A stretch of 64,000 nucleotides of DNA. Origin: Hymenobacter amundsenii. Lineage in GTDB: Bacteria > Bacteroidota > Bacteroidia > Cytophagales > Hymenobacteraceae. The DNA is taken from assembly GCF_002204745.1 (NCBI RefSeq), contig NZ_NIRR01000017.1, positions 1 to 64,000 of the forward strand, in the 5' to 3' direction. Position 1 is the stretch's first letter. Each line of letters begins with the position of its first letter. The notes under the pieces are model-generated. The model had not been told where the DNA came from, made no database searches, and was given only the letters and a program-made list of their open reading frames with translations. Made by a program: the position numbers and the translations under genes. Shown here in pieces: positions 35,123 to 44,585 of the stretch.

Positions 35123-35821
35123 CTACCGGTAGTGCCAGAACATGCCGAAGTCGAAGGGTGTCCAGAGGGCGGCGCGCTGGCCGGCTACTTTGAGTCCCTC
35201 GTTGGTCCAGGTGTTGCAGGTGTCGAACAGATTGTAGGTGCCATCGGCCTCGTAAAAGGCATCGTACTGGCCGTAGCTGTGGCCAGTGATGTGCTGGGGC
35301 TGGCCCTGAGCATCGAGCTGAAAGCGCTGCTGAATGAAGCCAACGAGACGGTCGTACTCGGCGTGGGTTAGGTTGAGACGTACGCAGTCTTCGCCCACTT
35401 CGGGGCGGTGGTGGAAGGTGGTGTGCATGGCCGTGGTGCTGAGCCAGAACATAGCTTTGAGGCCGGTGCTGAGCTTGAGCTCGGCCCAAGTGGGCGTATC
35501 GAGATAGAAGCCCTTGTCGCCCCAGCCGAAGCCCACGAACTCACGGCTGATGTCGTTGGCAGGCGTATCGGCGTAGGAAATGAAGCGGGTCCAGTCCATC
35601 TGGGGGCTACGCACGGGCAGCACCAGATCGGTGTGTACGCCGTTGGTAAGCAGATAAACCGTGACGCCTTCACCCGCAGCAGGGCGAGCCGCATCGCCGG
35701 CCACTGGAATGGCCGAGAGGCCCAGAGAGGCCAGCAGGTACACCGCAACCACGCCCACGATGCCGCCAGCCGTCCAGCCAACGGCTTTAACTACTGTTTT
35801 GAGAGGGGAAGCTTGCGGCAT
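35123..35821 (-). CDS. TIGR02117/DUF2459 family protein
   Basis: 232 residues. An N-terminal membrane anchor (about 13-38) is followed by the family core: TNGVHTDLVLPVRSPQMDW, FVGFGWGDKGFYLDTPTW, DCVRLNLTHAEYDRLVGFI, GHSYGQYDAFYEADGTYNLFDTCNTWTNEGLK and a C-terminal ALWTPF. A conserved His (VHTD), Cys (TCNTW) and Asn suggest a papain/NlpC-like hydrolytic site, but no member has an assigned function known to me. Probably periplasmic and membrane-tethered. Confidence 0.85.
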   Translation of the reverse strand: MPQASPLKTVVKAVGWTAGGIVGVVAVYLLASLGLSAIPVAGDAARPAAGEGVTVYLLTNGVHTDLVLPVRSPQMDWTRFISYADTPANDISREFVGFGWGDKGFYLDTPTWAELKLSTGLKAMFWLSTTAMHTTFHHRPEVGEDCVRLNLTHAEYDRLVGFIQQRFQLDAQGQPQHITGHSYGQYDAFYEADGTYNLFDTCNTWTNEGLKVAGQRAALWTPFDFGMFWHYR

Positions 35822-35896
35822 ACAGTCAATAAGAGAGCGGAAATTTTCGCTTATACGCGGCTTCAGCCCAAACCGCCGCCCATTACCAAAGCTACC

Positions 35897-38797
35897 TTAG
35901 CCCGCCACTGCCAAACGCCGCCGCTGCCACCAACCCCTTCCCAACAGAACCATTGCCAGCAGGGCCAGTATCAGCCAATCAGCAGGCTCCGACATTCGCT
36001 GTTGGTCTTCGTCGGCTTCGAGGGCCGCGTGCCCAGCTAGCAGTTGCGCCTGCTTGCGCCGCAGGGCTGCTTTCTGGGCATCGTTTTCGAGGGCCAGGTA
36101 AGCCGTGAGGGGAGTCAGGATGCCGGTGTGAAAGCTGGTTTCCACCAATTGACGACCAGCGGCGGCACTCGCTTCGGGGTGGTGTAACTGCGCCCGCCAT
36201 TGCGCCTGCAACGCCAGGCCCGCCTGCCAGTCGCCGGTTGCTGGGGCAGTAGGTGGAGCAGCCACGGTAGCCGCGTTTACTGGACCGGTGAGCACGATAT
36301 CGGGCTGGCCATTGGCGGGCAGGTAGGCAACTGGGTTCCGCAGGCTGGGCCAGGCCACCACTAGGCCAGCCGGCACCGGATGGGCCAGCGTGTCGAGGGG
36401 CATGGCCGGGTTGGTTTGCAGCGAGTGGGCCACCAGCCTACCGTCGGGCAGTAATTCGTAGAAAAAATCCGAATCGGGGAAAGCGTGGCGCAGGTCGGCG
36501 AAGTTGGCTGGCAGGATGGCTCGCTTGAAATCATCGGTTACCACTACCAGCACCGGATAACGTGGGGTTGCCTGCCCGGTAGCCTGCACCAGCACCTGCC
36601 GAAGGGCCCGGTCGAGGTAGAACCCGCCTTCAAACCGCAATTGAGCAGGTTCGAGCTGCTTGAAGCCCTGCTCCGTCAGCTGCCGGACGGAGGAACCAGT
36701 CAGGGTATACTCGGGCAAACTGCCGTACCGGTTTCTACCAAGCAGCGCGGCCATTTGCTGCCGGTAGCGTGGCCAGCTGCCTTGCCGTGCTCCCGACATA
36801 TCGACCAGAAAGTGAACGTAAGGCTGCCGGTGCAGTGCTGGCAACGCGGCTTTGCGGGCGGCACTCACGTAGGTAGCGTCGCCGCTGGCTGGCGCGGGGC
36901 CGGCGGGTTTCGGCGCGGGGCCAGCCGGGTTGGCACCCAGGGTAACCGACTGGCCATCGAGCTGGAGCGTGAGGGGCTCGGGATGCAGCAGTTGCAGGCC
37001 AGTACGGCGCACTTCGCCGGCCGCGAACGGAAATACGCGCAGCTCCAAGGTGTTGCCACTGAGGTAGCGCAGCAGGCCGGGGTCGCGGTTTTCGTTGCGA
37101 ATCTGGCGGTACACCCAGGCGGCCGCCCGCTTTTCAGCCAGGATGCCGAACTCGCGGCGGCCAGCCATATCGAGGTAGTAATTGCGCACGAAACAGCCGG
37201 CCGGCAGTTCGAGGCGCGTGCTGTACTCGGTGGAGCCGAATATGGAGTCGTTGGCAACGGTCAGGTCGAGCCAGCTAACCCAGGCCCTTTGTCGGGCATC
37301 GTAGTGGCTGCGGGCCGCCAGCCGGGTCAGGTGCGGGCCGGCCGGCTGGGGCGTGGCGCCTCCTGCAGCCGGCGGCTCCTGGCTGGCCTGGTTTTCGGTC
37401 TGCTGCCGGGCTTGGTTGGCCGGCGCAGGCGTTGCGAATACGCGGCTCAGCAGGCTGATTTTGGTGTCGGGCAGGGTTAGGTTGTCGAGTACCAGCCAGT
37501 TGTAGAACGACGAAAGGTAGGGCAGTTGAGCACCGGTGATGGAGGAGCCCCGCCGGCCTTTGTGGTGGCTTACCGTGCGCAGCACCCGGGCCAAGGCGGC
37601 CGGGTTGATATCGGCCGGCTTCCCGTAGGTTGGGGTATACACGTAGTCGAGGGCCCGGTGCAGGGTGGCGCGGTGCCAGGCGTACTGCCCGGCCACGGCC
37701 AGCGGCAGCACGGCCCCGGCCACCAACAGCGCCGCCAGCAACCCACGCCGCCCAAAATGCGGCCGGAGCGCGGCGTAGTCGTGGCTCAGCACCCGCACGT
37801 GCACAATAAACAGCACCAATGGCGCGAGTAGCAGAAACCCCGCGCCCAAGGCCGCCACGAGCACCACCGAGAGCGGCAGAAACGGCAGGAACACCAGAAA
37901 AAAGTACAGCGTATAGCTCAGCAGCACACCCCGGCCCAGAAACAGTGCCCCCCGCGCCCACGGGTTGGCCGGGTTGGGGCAGAGCAGCAACACCGCGTTG
38001 AACGCGGCCAGCCCGTACCACCAGGGCCCCGAGAAGTCGCCAAATACGCCCCCTTGGGAGAAACCACTGTTGCCAAGCACGCCCCAATCGCCATTGTTCA
38101 CGGCCAGGCCCACCAGCGGCAGTACGCCGGCCACTACCAGCACCCCCAGCCAGCGGTAGGGTGCCAGGCCAGCGGCCCGCTGTTGGGCCAGCAGGTACAC
38201 GCCCCGGCTCAGGGCCAGCAGAAACAACAGCGTCCCGGCAATCAGCAGCACGACCAGCGCATGGGTGGCCACGGGGCCCGGGTTGAAGCGCCGCAGCGGT
38301 AGCACCAGCTGCACGAACAGATAAAAGGCCACCGGGACGGCCAGCGCGGCCCCAAAGTTGGGCAGCACCTTATGCACCCGGTTTTCGGGTGTGAGGCGTA
38401 GCACCAGCACGGCGACGGCGTGGGCCAGCGTGGGCATCAGGAAGGTGCCGGCATAGAGCGGCAGGTCGTTGGGCAGCATCCAGCGGGGCACGACGGCCGG
38501 GAACAGCTGCTCCACCTGCGTTCCGTAGGCGTACAGGAGCCCGATGTATGTACCCAGCGCCGCCAGCGCGTAACTGATGGGTAACTCCTGCTGCCGGGCC
38601 GCCAACCACCCCGCGTAGGCAGCGTGCACCACCCCCAGGCCCAGCAGCACCGCCCCCAGCACATGCCACGTCAGCCGGCCCGCAGGCTCCAGCAAACTCC
38701 CGATTACGACGTATTCGGCCCCGAACCAGGCCAGCAGCACCCCGACCGGCAAGGTATTGAGCAACCAGAGCCACTTCGGATTTAGTAGGGTACGCAT
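35897..38797 (-). CDS. MSEP-CTERM sorting-domain protein (VIT/vWA-like, polytopic)
   Basis: 966 residues from the ATG at 38797 (MRTLLNPKW); the open frame extends upstream over the exosortase gene but that part is not coding. Residues 1 to about 400 contain about ten membrane helices. The second half holds a VIT-like domain (AEKRAAAWVYRQIRNENRD, then GLLRYLSGNTLELRVFPF) and a von Willebrand A-like domain opening VHFLVDMSGARQ. The C-terminus is the signal MSEPADWLILALLAMVLLG followed by a basic tail (GWWQRRR), the hallmark that names the family. It is the single dedicated substrate of exosortase K, encoded 100 bp upstream in the same direction. Its cellular role is not known. Confidence 0.9.
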   Translation of the reverse strand: MRTLLNPKWLWLLNTLPVGVLLAWFGAEYVVIGSLLEPAGRLTWHVLGAVLLGLGVVHAAYAGWLAARQQELPISYALAALGTYIGLLYAYGTQVEQLFPAVVPRWMLPNDLPLYAGTFLMPTLAHAVAVLVLRLTPENRVHKVLPNFGAALAVPVAFYLFVQLVLPLRRFNPGPVATHALVVLLIAGTLLFLLALSRGVYLLAQQRAAGLAPYRWLGVLVVAGVLPLVGLAVNNGDWGVLGNSGFSQGGVFGDFSGPWWYGLAAFNAVLLLCPNPANPWARGALFLGRGVLLSYTLYFFLVFLPFLPLSVVLVAALGAGFLLLAPLVLFIVHVRVLSHDYAALRPHFGRRGLLAALLVAGAVLPLAVAGQYAWHRATLHRALDYVYTPTYGKPADINPAALARVLRTVSHHKGRRGSSITGAQLPYLSSFYNWLVLDNLTLPDTKISLLSRVFATPAPANQARQQTENQASQEPPAAGGATPQPAGPHLTRLAARSHYDARQRAWVSWLDLTVANDSIFGSTEYSTRLELPAGCFVRNYYLDMAGRREFGILAEKRAAAWVYRQIRNENRDPGLLRYLSGNTLELRVFPFAAGEVRRTGLQLLHPEPLTLQLDGQSVTLGANPAGPAPKPAGPAPASGDATYVSAARKAALPALHRQPYVHFLVDMSGARQGSWPRYRQQMAALLGRNRYGSLPEYTLTGSSVRQLTEQGFKQLEPAQLRFEGGFYLDRALRQVLVQATGQATPRYPVLVVVTDDFKRAILPANFADLRHAFPDSDFFYELLPDGRLVAHSLQTNPAMPLDTLAHPVPAGLVVAWPSLRNPVAYLPANGQPDIVLTGPVNAATVAAPPTAPATGDWQAGLALQAQWRAQLHHPEASAAAGRQLVETSFHTGILTPLTAYLALENDAQKAALRRKQAQLLAGHAALEADEDQQRMSEPADWLILALLAMVLLGRGWWQRRRLAVAG

Positions 38798-38898
38798 GCT
38801 GAGTTGGGGTTGGTATTGGAGGAAGCTACCGGACAGTATGTTTTTAGAAGCCACGGCGGCAGGCGCAAGAAGGTCCGGTGGGCATAGGGCCCGGCTGG

Positions 38899-39411
38899 TT
38901 ACCAGGCAGAAAACCGTCGGGCTAGCAGCCACCGCAGGCTGGCATAGGCGGCTACCAGGAAAAACAAGTATACCAGCGCCCCCTGGGCCTCGTGCAACCA
39001 AGCGGGAGTCAGGGCTGGGGGCAGCAGCTGGCCCAGCCGCACGGCTCCGGCAATGCGGGCCGCATTCACGAGCAGCGTTAGCAGGTAGCTCAGCAGTAGC
39101 AGTAGTGGCAGCGCGACAGCCGGACGCGGACCCCGCCCGTGCAGGTAGGCCGCACTCAATAGCAGCCCGCTCAGCAGGCCGAAGTTGCCCCCAGCGCACG
39201 ATTTATCGATAACGATGCCCAAGACCGGGTGCACGTAGCCGTGGCCCACCACAAACTGCGAAGTCGAGGCCAGCAGTAACTCCACCAGCTTATTGGTGGG
39301 CGCCAGAAGCCCCAGCACGTCGTTGGTCTCGGCTGCGGCATAAGCCAGCTTGGCCACGGCGTAGGCCATGAGCAGTAGCAGGTAGGGCAGCAGGCGAGTA
39401 GAACGATGCAT
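38899..39411 (-). CDS. xrtK: Exosortase K
   Basis: 170-residue polytopic inner-membrane transpeptidase-like sorting enzyme. The catalytic set of the exosortase/archaeosortase superfamily is present: Cys72 in IDKSCAGGNFG, Arg119 in NAARIAGAVR and His140 in WLHEAQGALVY. The protein is shorter than typical exosortases, as expected for the K subclass. Start at Met10 of the open frame (39411, MHRSTRLLPY). The MSEP-CTERM gene follows after 100 bp. The expected reaction is cleavage at the MSEP motif and release or transfer of the substrate from the membrane; this is family-based inference. Confidence 0.9.
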   Translation of the reverse strand: MHRSTRLLPYLLLLMAYAVAKLAYAAAETNDVLGLLAPTNKLVELLLASTSQFVVGHGYVHPVLGIVIDKSCAGGNFGLLSGLLLSAAYLHGRGPRPAVALPLLLLLSYLLTLLVNAARIAGAVRLGQLLPPALTPAWLHEAQGALVYLFFLVAAYASLRWLLARRFSAW

Positions 39412-39702
39412 AAAGTAGCTGGTATCTGACAGAGGCAAATTAAATCAAAGAACTTTGTAATTCAAAGTTTAAGCTAAAAAACATACTGATATACTGCCCT
39501 AACTACCGGGCATATTATTAGAGAGTAGCGCTTCCTATTGTGCTTTCCGCCGACTTCCCTGCCCAACGCCGCTGCCAGCCCAGGAGGTGCCCAATGGGCA
39601 AACCGTCACTTTGTACCTCTCATTTCAGCGGCCCGGCAAACGCAAAACAGCCGCCCTCCCCTGTTTGGGAAGGCGGCCGTTTTCAATCAGCAGCAGAACG
39701 CG
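39412..39702. other. Intergenic region upstream of xrtK
   Basis: 291 bp. The part near xrtK (39440-39520) is A+T-rich and has CAAAG/CTTTG words that only approximate a leftward -7 box. The aconitase terminator lies at 39644-39683. No coding content seen. Confidence 0.4.
39644..39683 (-). terminator. Terminator after aconitase gene
   Basis: AAAACAGCCGCCCTCCC pairs with GGGAAGGCGGCCGTTTT with two mismatches, 6-nt loop, 20 bp downstream of the stop codon. Confidence 0.7.
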
Positions 39703-41999
39703 TTATACGCGCTCCGAAAGCTGGGCGTCGCCGGTTTCCATCTGGCGAATTAGGTTGAGGGCCGAACCGGCCTTGAACCAGGCAATCTGGCCCGCATTGT
39801 AGGTGTGGTTCACCGTAATGAGGTCTGTGTCGCCGTCGGAGTGATGCAAACGCACCTGCAAGGGCTTGCCGGGCTGGAAATCCGTCAGGCCGAGGATGTC
39901 GATGGTATCGTCCTCCTCAATCAGGTCGTAGTCGGCCTTGTTATCGAAGGTCAGGCCCAACATGCCCTGCTTCTTGAGGTTGGTTTCGTGAATTCGGGCG
40001 AAGGATTTCACCAGCACGGCGCGCACGCCGAGGTGGCGGGGCTCCATGGCCGCGTGCTCCCGCGAGCTGCCTTCCCCGTAATTCTCATCGCCAACTACTA
40101 CAGACCCGATGCCCTGGGCCTTGTAGTTCCGGGCCACGGTCGGCACGGCCGAGTACGGCGTACCCTGGGTCAGGGCGTCCTTTACAGCGTTGGGCTGCTC
40201 GTTGAAGGCGTTGATGGCCCCGATGAGCATGTTGTTGGAGATATTGTCGAGGTGGCCGCGGTATTTCAACCACGGGCCGGCCATTGAAATATGGTCGGTG
40301 GTGCACTTGCCCTTGGCTTTGATGAGCAGGCGCAGACCCATCAGGTCAGTACCTTCCCAAGCCTTGAAGGGCTCCAGAATTTCGAGGCGGTCGGAATCCG
40401 GCGACACCATTACCTGAATGCCCGAACCATCGGCGGCGGGCTCCTGGTAACCGGCATCTTCTACGGCAAACCCGCGGGGCGGCATCTCGATGCCCTGGGG
40501 CTCCGAGAGCTTCACCTGCTGGCCGTCTTTGGTGGTCAGCGAGTCGGTGAGCGGGTTGAAGAGCAGGTTGCCGGCAATAGCGAAGGCCGTCACGATTTCG
40601 GGCGAAGCCACGAAGGCGTGGGTATTGGGGTTGCCGTCGTTACGCTTGGCAAAGTTGCGGTTGAAGCTCGTAATGATGGAGTTACGGCGCTTGGGGTCGT
40701 CGGTGTGGCGGGCCCACTGGCCGATGCACGGACCGCAGGCGTTGGCCAGCACCACGCCGCCCATCTGGGCAAACGTATCGAGCAAGCCGTCGCGCTCCAC
40801 GGTGTAGCGCACCAGCTCCGAGCCGGGCGTTACGGTGTACTCGGCCTGCACGGTCAGGCCCTTGTCGGCCGCCTGCTTGGCGATGGAGGCGGCGCGGGTA
40901 ATGTCCTCGTAGCTGGAGTTGGTGCACGAGCCAATCAGGCCTACTTCCAACTTCTCGGGCCAGCCATGCTCTTTCACGGCCGAAGCGAATTCCGAAATCG
41001 GCCAGGCGGCGTCCGGCGTGAACGGGCCGTTCACGTAGGGCTCCAGCGTGTTGAGGTCGATTTCGATGAGCTGGTCGTAGAAGTTGGCGGGGTTAGCATA
41101 CACCTCCTCATCGGCGCGCAGGTGCTGACGGACGCCAGCAGCCAGCTCGGCTACTTCGGCCCGGCCGGTACCCTGCAGGTAGGTGGCCATTTTGTCGTCG
41201 AAGCTGAACACCGAGGTGGTAGCACCAATTTCGGCGCCCATGTTGCAGATGGTGCCTTTGCCGGTAGCCGAGAGGTTCTCGCGCCGTCGCCGAAGTACTC
41301 CACAATGGCGCCCGTGCCGCCTTTCACGGTCAGGATGCCGGCTACTTTCAAAATCACGTCCTTGGCCGACGTCCAGCCCGAGAGCTTACCGGTCAGCTTC
41401 ACGCCGATTACTTTCGGAAACTTCAGCTCCCAGGCCATGCCCGCCATTACGTCCACGGCATCGGCGCCGCCTACGCCAATGGCAATCATGCCCAGGCCAC
41501 CCGCGTTGGGCGTGTGCGAGTCGGTACCGATCATCATACCGCCGGGGAAGGCGTAGTTTTCGAGCACTACCTGGTGAATAATACCGGCACCCGGCTTCCA
41601 GAAGCCTAAGCCGTACTTATTGGATACTGAGGCCAGGAAATCATATACTTCCTTGTTTTCGGAGTTGGCTTCGGCCAAGTCTTCGGTGGCGCCGTCCTTG
41701 GCCTGAATCAGGTGGTCGCAGTGCACGGTGCTGGGCACGGCGGCGGTGGGCTTGCCGGCCTGCATGAACTGGAGCAGCGCCATCTGGGCGGTGGCATCCT
41801 GCATGGCCACGCGGTCGGGGGCAAAATCGACGTAGGAAACGCCCCGCTCGAAAGCCTGCGAAACGGTGCCGCCGTACAAGTGAGCGTACAGGATTTTTTC
41901 CGTCAGGGTGAGCGGACGACCGACCGCCGCACGAGCTGCCTCAATACGAGGGCCCATGTTGGCGTACACGGTCTTAATCATTTCTAAATCGAAGGCCAT
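39703..41999 (-). CDS. acnA: Aconitate hydratase, interrupted by a one-base frameshift
   Basis: TCA-cycle enzyme converting citrate to isocitrate on a [4Fe-4S] cluster. Restored length is 765 residues. The N-terminal frame (41999 leftwards) has [57 protein letters not shown]; the second frame has [50 protein letters not shown] and [15 protein letters not shown]. Cluster cysteines (GSCTNS; ACGPC) are intact. The frames meet at 41280-41283: after EYFGDG the alanine codon has only two bases, then GAG AAC CTC TCG continues in the other frame. Either a sequencing error or an inactivating mutation; no slippery heptamer is evident. Confidence 0.88.
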
Positions 42000-42234
42000 A
42001 ATCAGGTTGAAAAAGTGGAGAGAACGAACCTACCGGAGGCAGGCATGCAAATATAGCTAAGTGCCGGGGCCGAACAAAAACAGGACGAAGCACTGCTTCG
42101 CCCCCAAATAAACAAAGGGAACCGGCCTGAATCAGTAAAAAAATCCGTTCAGCGGCGAAGCGGTGCTTCGGCCGGCAAACTATCCGGGCTCCGCTGTAGT
42201 TTAGCGGCGAATTCACTTTTACTCCTTTTTACTC
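42000..42234. other. Divergent intergenic region (aconitase / TlpA-like)
   Basis: 235 bp between divergent genes and thus the likely site of both promoters. CGAAGC-containing words recur (CGAAGCACTGCTTCG near 42088-42102 is a short palindrome, and GCGAAGCGGTGCTTCG near 42155), possibly protein sites or small hairpins. No exact promoter pair found. Confidence 0.35.
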
Positions 42235-43551
42235 ATGCCCGTTGCCTTCTCTTTGCGCAAGGCCATTGCCGGGGCCTCCCTCGCGCTGGCCGCAGCAGCC
42301 TGCCAGTCCAATACCGAAACCACCGAAACCGCTGCTGCTACGGCCGCCGCTTCGCCCCTCACGGCCGGCACCTGGCGCGGCGTACTCGCCACCCAAGGCC
42401 AGGAAATCCCCTTCCTCTTCGATGTAGCCACCGACAATGGCCAGCCCACCGTCACGCTGCGCAACGGCGAGGAGCGCCTCAAACTCGACGAAATCGCCAC
42501 CGCTGGCGACTCCACCACCATTAAGCTGGGCGTATTCGATGCCGCGCTGGTCGTACGGGCCGCTGGCAAAGGCAAGCTGACAGGTGCCTGGGTGAAATAC
42601 GACGCCGGCAAGCCGTACCGGGTGCCGCTGACGGCGGAGAAGCAGGGAGCAGAAAAACCTATTGCCGGTGCTTATAAGATGATGCCACTGCTGGGTGTTA
42701 GTGGTACTTGGAACGTCACCTTTACTGATGACGAGGGGCATAGCTATCCTGCTGTTGGAGTGTTTGAGGAGGAAAAAAGGGATAACCCGCCAATCGAACC
42801 AAGAGCAAACAATCTTACCGGTACTTTTCTGACGACCACTGGCGACTACCGTTACCTCAGCGGTAATACCACCGACGACAAGCTAATGATGACCACCTTC
42901 GATGGGAGTCATGGTTTCCTGTTTACAGCAAAAAAGCAGCCCGACGGCACTTTGAAAGGCGACTTCTACTCGGGCCTCAGCGGCCACGAGACCTGGACGG
43001 CCACGCTCGACCCGAAGGCCAAACTGCCCGACGCCAACGCCCTCACCGGCATGAAGCCCGGCCAGAAGAAACTCGACTTCAAATTTCCGGGCATCGAAGG
43101 CGGCACCATCTCCCCCACCGATGCCAAGTACAAAGGCAAAGTGGTAGTGGTGCAAATGCTAGGCTCGTGGTGCCCCAACTGCATGGACGAAACCAACTTC
43201 CTGGCTCCCTGGTACGAGCAGAACAAGCAGCGCGGCGTCGAAATTATTGGCCTGGGCTACGAGCGTGCTTCCGACGACGAGGCCACGGCTAAACGCAAGC
43301 TCACCAAAATGAAACAGCGCCTCAACGTGGGCTACGACCTCGCCCTGGCCGGTACCGCCGACAAGGACGCGGCTGGCAAAACCCTCCCCCAGATCCAGAA
43401 GGTGCTGGCCTTCCCAACCACCATTTTTATCGACAAAAAGGGCGAGGTGCGCCAGATCCATACCGGCTTCTCGGGCCCTGGCACCGGCCAGTACTACGAG
43501 CAGGAAAAGGCCGATTTCAACAAAACCATCGACCAATTACTAGCCGAATAG
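42235..43551 (+). CDS. TlpA-like thiol-disulfide oxidoreductase lipoprotein
   Basis: 438 residues. The lipobox AAAAC at about 19-23 makes it a lipoprotein. Residues about 40-270 are an unassigned beta-rich domain common in Bacteroidota TlpA proteins. The thioredoxin-fold domain (about 285-430) has GKVVVVQMLGSWCPNCMDE with active-site CPNC and the cis-Pro loop LAFPTTIFIDKKGEV. It is probably a periplasmic disulfide reductase. Codons between about 42640 and 42930 are noticeably more A+T-rich than the rest, giving the gene a mosaic look. Confidence 0.88.
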   Translation: MPVAFSLRKAIAGASLALAAAACQSNTETTETAAATAAASPLTAGTWRGVLATQGQEIPFLFDVATDNGQPTVTLRNGEERLKLDEIATAGDSTTIKLGVFDAALVVRAAGKGKLTGAWVKYDAGKPYRVPLTAEKQGAEKPIAGAYKMMPLLGVSGTWNVTFTDDEGHSYPAVGVFEEEKRDNPPIEPRANNLTGTFLTTTGDYRYLSGNTTDDKLMMTTFDGSHGFLFTAKKQPDGTLKGDFYSGLSGHETWTATLDPKAKLPDANALTGMKPGQKKLDFKFPGIEGGTISPTDAKYKGKVVVVQMLGSWCPNCMDETNFLAPWYEQNKQRGVEIIGLGYERASDDEATAKRKLTKMKQRLNVGYDLALAGTADKDAAGKTLPQIQKVLAFPTTIFIDKKGEVRQIHTGFSGPGTGQYYEQEKADFNKTIDQLLAE

Positions 43552-43594
43552 ACCACGGATTAGCACGGATTTTTCCGGATTCTGTAGACGATTG

Positions 43595-43637
43595 AAAAGC
43601 AGCAAGCCCCCTCAGTTGAGGGGGCTTGCTGCTTTTT
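43595..43637 (+). terminator. Terminator of the TlpA-like gene
   Basis: 19-bp perfect arms (43595-43613 and 43618-43636), 4-nt loop, GC-rich centre and a T run at the end. Confidence 0.9.
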
Positions 43638-43651
43638 CATGCAAGACGGGT

Positions 43652-43757
43652 CCGTGAGCTTGTAGCGCGAAGCTCCGGCGTCGCGTACCGTTGCTGACTT
43701 CCAAACGATGTCGTTTAACGACACGCCACGCCGGAGCTTCGCGCTACAAGCTCACGG
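43652..43757. repeat. Palindromic element with 30-bp perfect arms
   Basis: Arms 43652-43681 and 43728-43757 are perfectly complementary. The 46-bp spacer contains its own hairpin, TGTCGTT-T-AACGACA. The architecture is that of a small non-coding mobile or REP/MITE-like unit; no coding capacity. Confidence 0.75.
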
Positions 43758-43849
43758 CCGCCTTCTGCATGAAAACTGGAACGCTCCAGAAGACCTGATG
43801 ATGCTGAAGGCGCCGGCTATAAAATCCGTGCAATCCGTTAAAGTCCGCG

Positions 43850-44410
43850 CTAATTCGTGGTCCGTTCTAGCAGCACGATGGGCTCGTGGTGGTAGGTGGC
43901 GCGGGCGAATTCGTGGAAGTGGAATTTGCGGGCCACGGCCAGCGAGGCCACGTTGGCGGGGTCGATGATGGCGGTGAGGCGGGCAGCGGGGAAGCGGGGC
44001 TCGACCCAGGCCAGGGCAGCTTGGAGGGCCTGGGTGGCGTAGCCGCGGCCGTGGGCACGCGGGGCAATGGTCCAACCGGTTTCCAGGGTGCCTTTGAGCG
44101 AGGGCGTGAGGTCGCGCTGGAAATCGAAGAAGCCGACTGAGCCGAGGAAGCTGCCGGTGGCCTTTTCCTCAATGGTCCAAGCCCCGTACCCGAACATGGC
44201 CCAGTGGCCCAGCTGGCCCATCATGCGCCGCCAGACTTCCTCTTCGGTCTGAGGTTTGTTGCCCAGGAAGCGGTAAAAAGCGGGGTCATTAGAAATGGCC
44301 GTAAACTCGGGCAGGTCGGAGGGCAGGGGCGCGCGCAGGAGCAGATCGGGGGTTTCGAGTTGGGGCACCAGCGCGAGGGGTGCGTCGAGCAGGGTCAGAA
44401 GGGGCGTCAT
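43850..44410 (-). CDS. GNAT-family N-acetyltransferase (RimJ/RimL type)
   Basis: 186 residues from MTPLLTLLDAPL at 44410; the open frame runs further upstream, overlapping the next gene's leader, but lacks homology there. Motifs: LETPDLLLRAPLPSDLPEF at the start, GAWTIEEKATGSFLGSVGFF, the acetyl-CoA loop IAPRAHGRGYATQALQAAL and DPANVASLAVARKFHFHEF near the end, all typical of the RimJ/RimL branch. The usual substrate would be a protein N-terminus or small amine, not determinable. Confidence 0.85.
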   Translation of the reverse strand: MTPLLTLLDAPLALVPQLETPDLLLRAPLPSDLPEFTAISNDPAFYRFLGNKPQTEEEVWRRMMGQLGHWAMFGYGAWTIEEKATGSFLGSVGFFDFQRDLTPSLKGTLETGWTIAPRAHGRGYATQALQAALAWVEPRFPAARLTAIIDPANVASLAVARKFHFHEFARATYHHEPIVLLERTTN

Positions 44411-44511
44411 GCGGGCAAGTATAGCAAATAGTGGCGGCAGCACAGCCGTTTTTGCGGGCCCGCATGCCGCCTCAAAGGCTTCAGGCGGGCCGCGACACAA
44501 CCCCAGGACGG

Positions 44512-44519
44512 TACTTTCG
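44512..44519 (+). promoter_or_regulatory. Candidate -7 box (TACTTTCG)
   Basis: Same TACTTTCGC word as found upstream of sucC, 66 bp before the ATG at 44586. One base from the Bacteroidota consensus; no matching -33 identified. Confidence 0.3.
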
Positions 44520-44585
44520 CGTACTGCCAGTACGGCCGCCGGCCTCTCCACCGTTTCTTCAACCATCCAAAACTGTCCTTTCTTT

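Larger units (their letters stand above)
43552..43863. repeat. Intergenic segment bounded by inverted copies of a dispersed repeat
   Basis: The left end reads GACCACGGATTAGCACGGAT (from about 43551). The right end, reverse-complemented, reads GACCACGAATTAGCGCGGAC (to about 43863), an imperfect inverted pair. Inside are the terminator at 43595-43637 and the 30-bp palindrome at 43652-43757. The right copy overlaps the first codons read from the end of the acetyltransferase gene (stop at 43850). Confidence 0.6.

Noticed and set aside
38798..39199. Upstream extension of the MSEP-CTERM reading frame (134 extra codons).
   Set aside because: It overlaps xrtK on the same strand in another frame, has low-complexity Ala/Arg/Pro composition, and the ATG at 38797 opens a proper first membrane helix.
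41270..41295. Programmed ribosomal frameshift in aconitase.
   Set aside because: No slippery heptamer or strong downstream structure; aconitases are not known to use frameshifting. A mutation or sequencing error is simpler.
40291..41556. A 421-codon plus-strand open frame opposite aconitase.
   Set aside because: Antisense shadow of a GC-rich gene; no signal, motifs or start context, while the minus strand encodes clear aconitase motifs.
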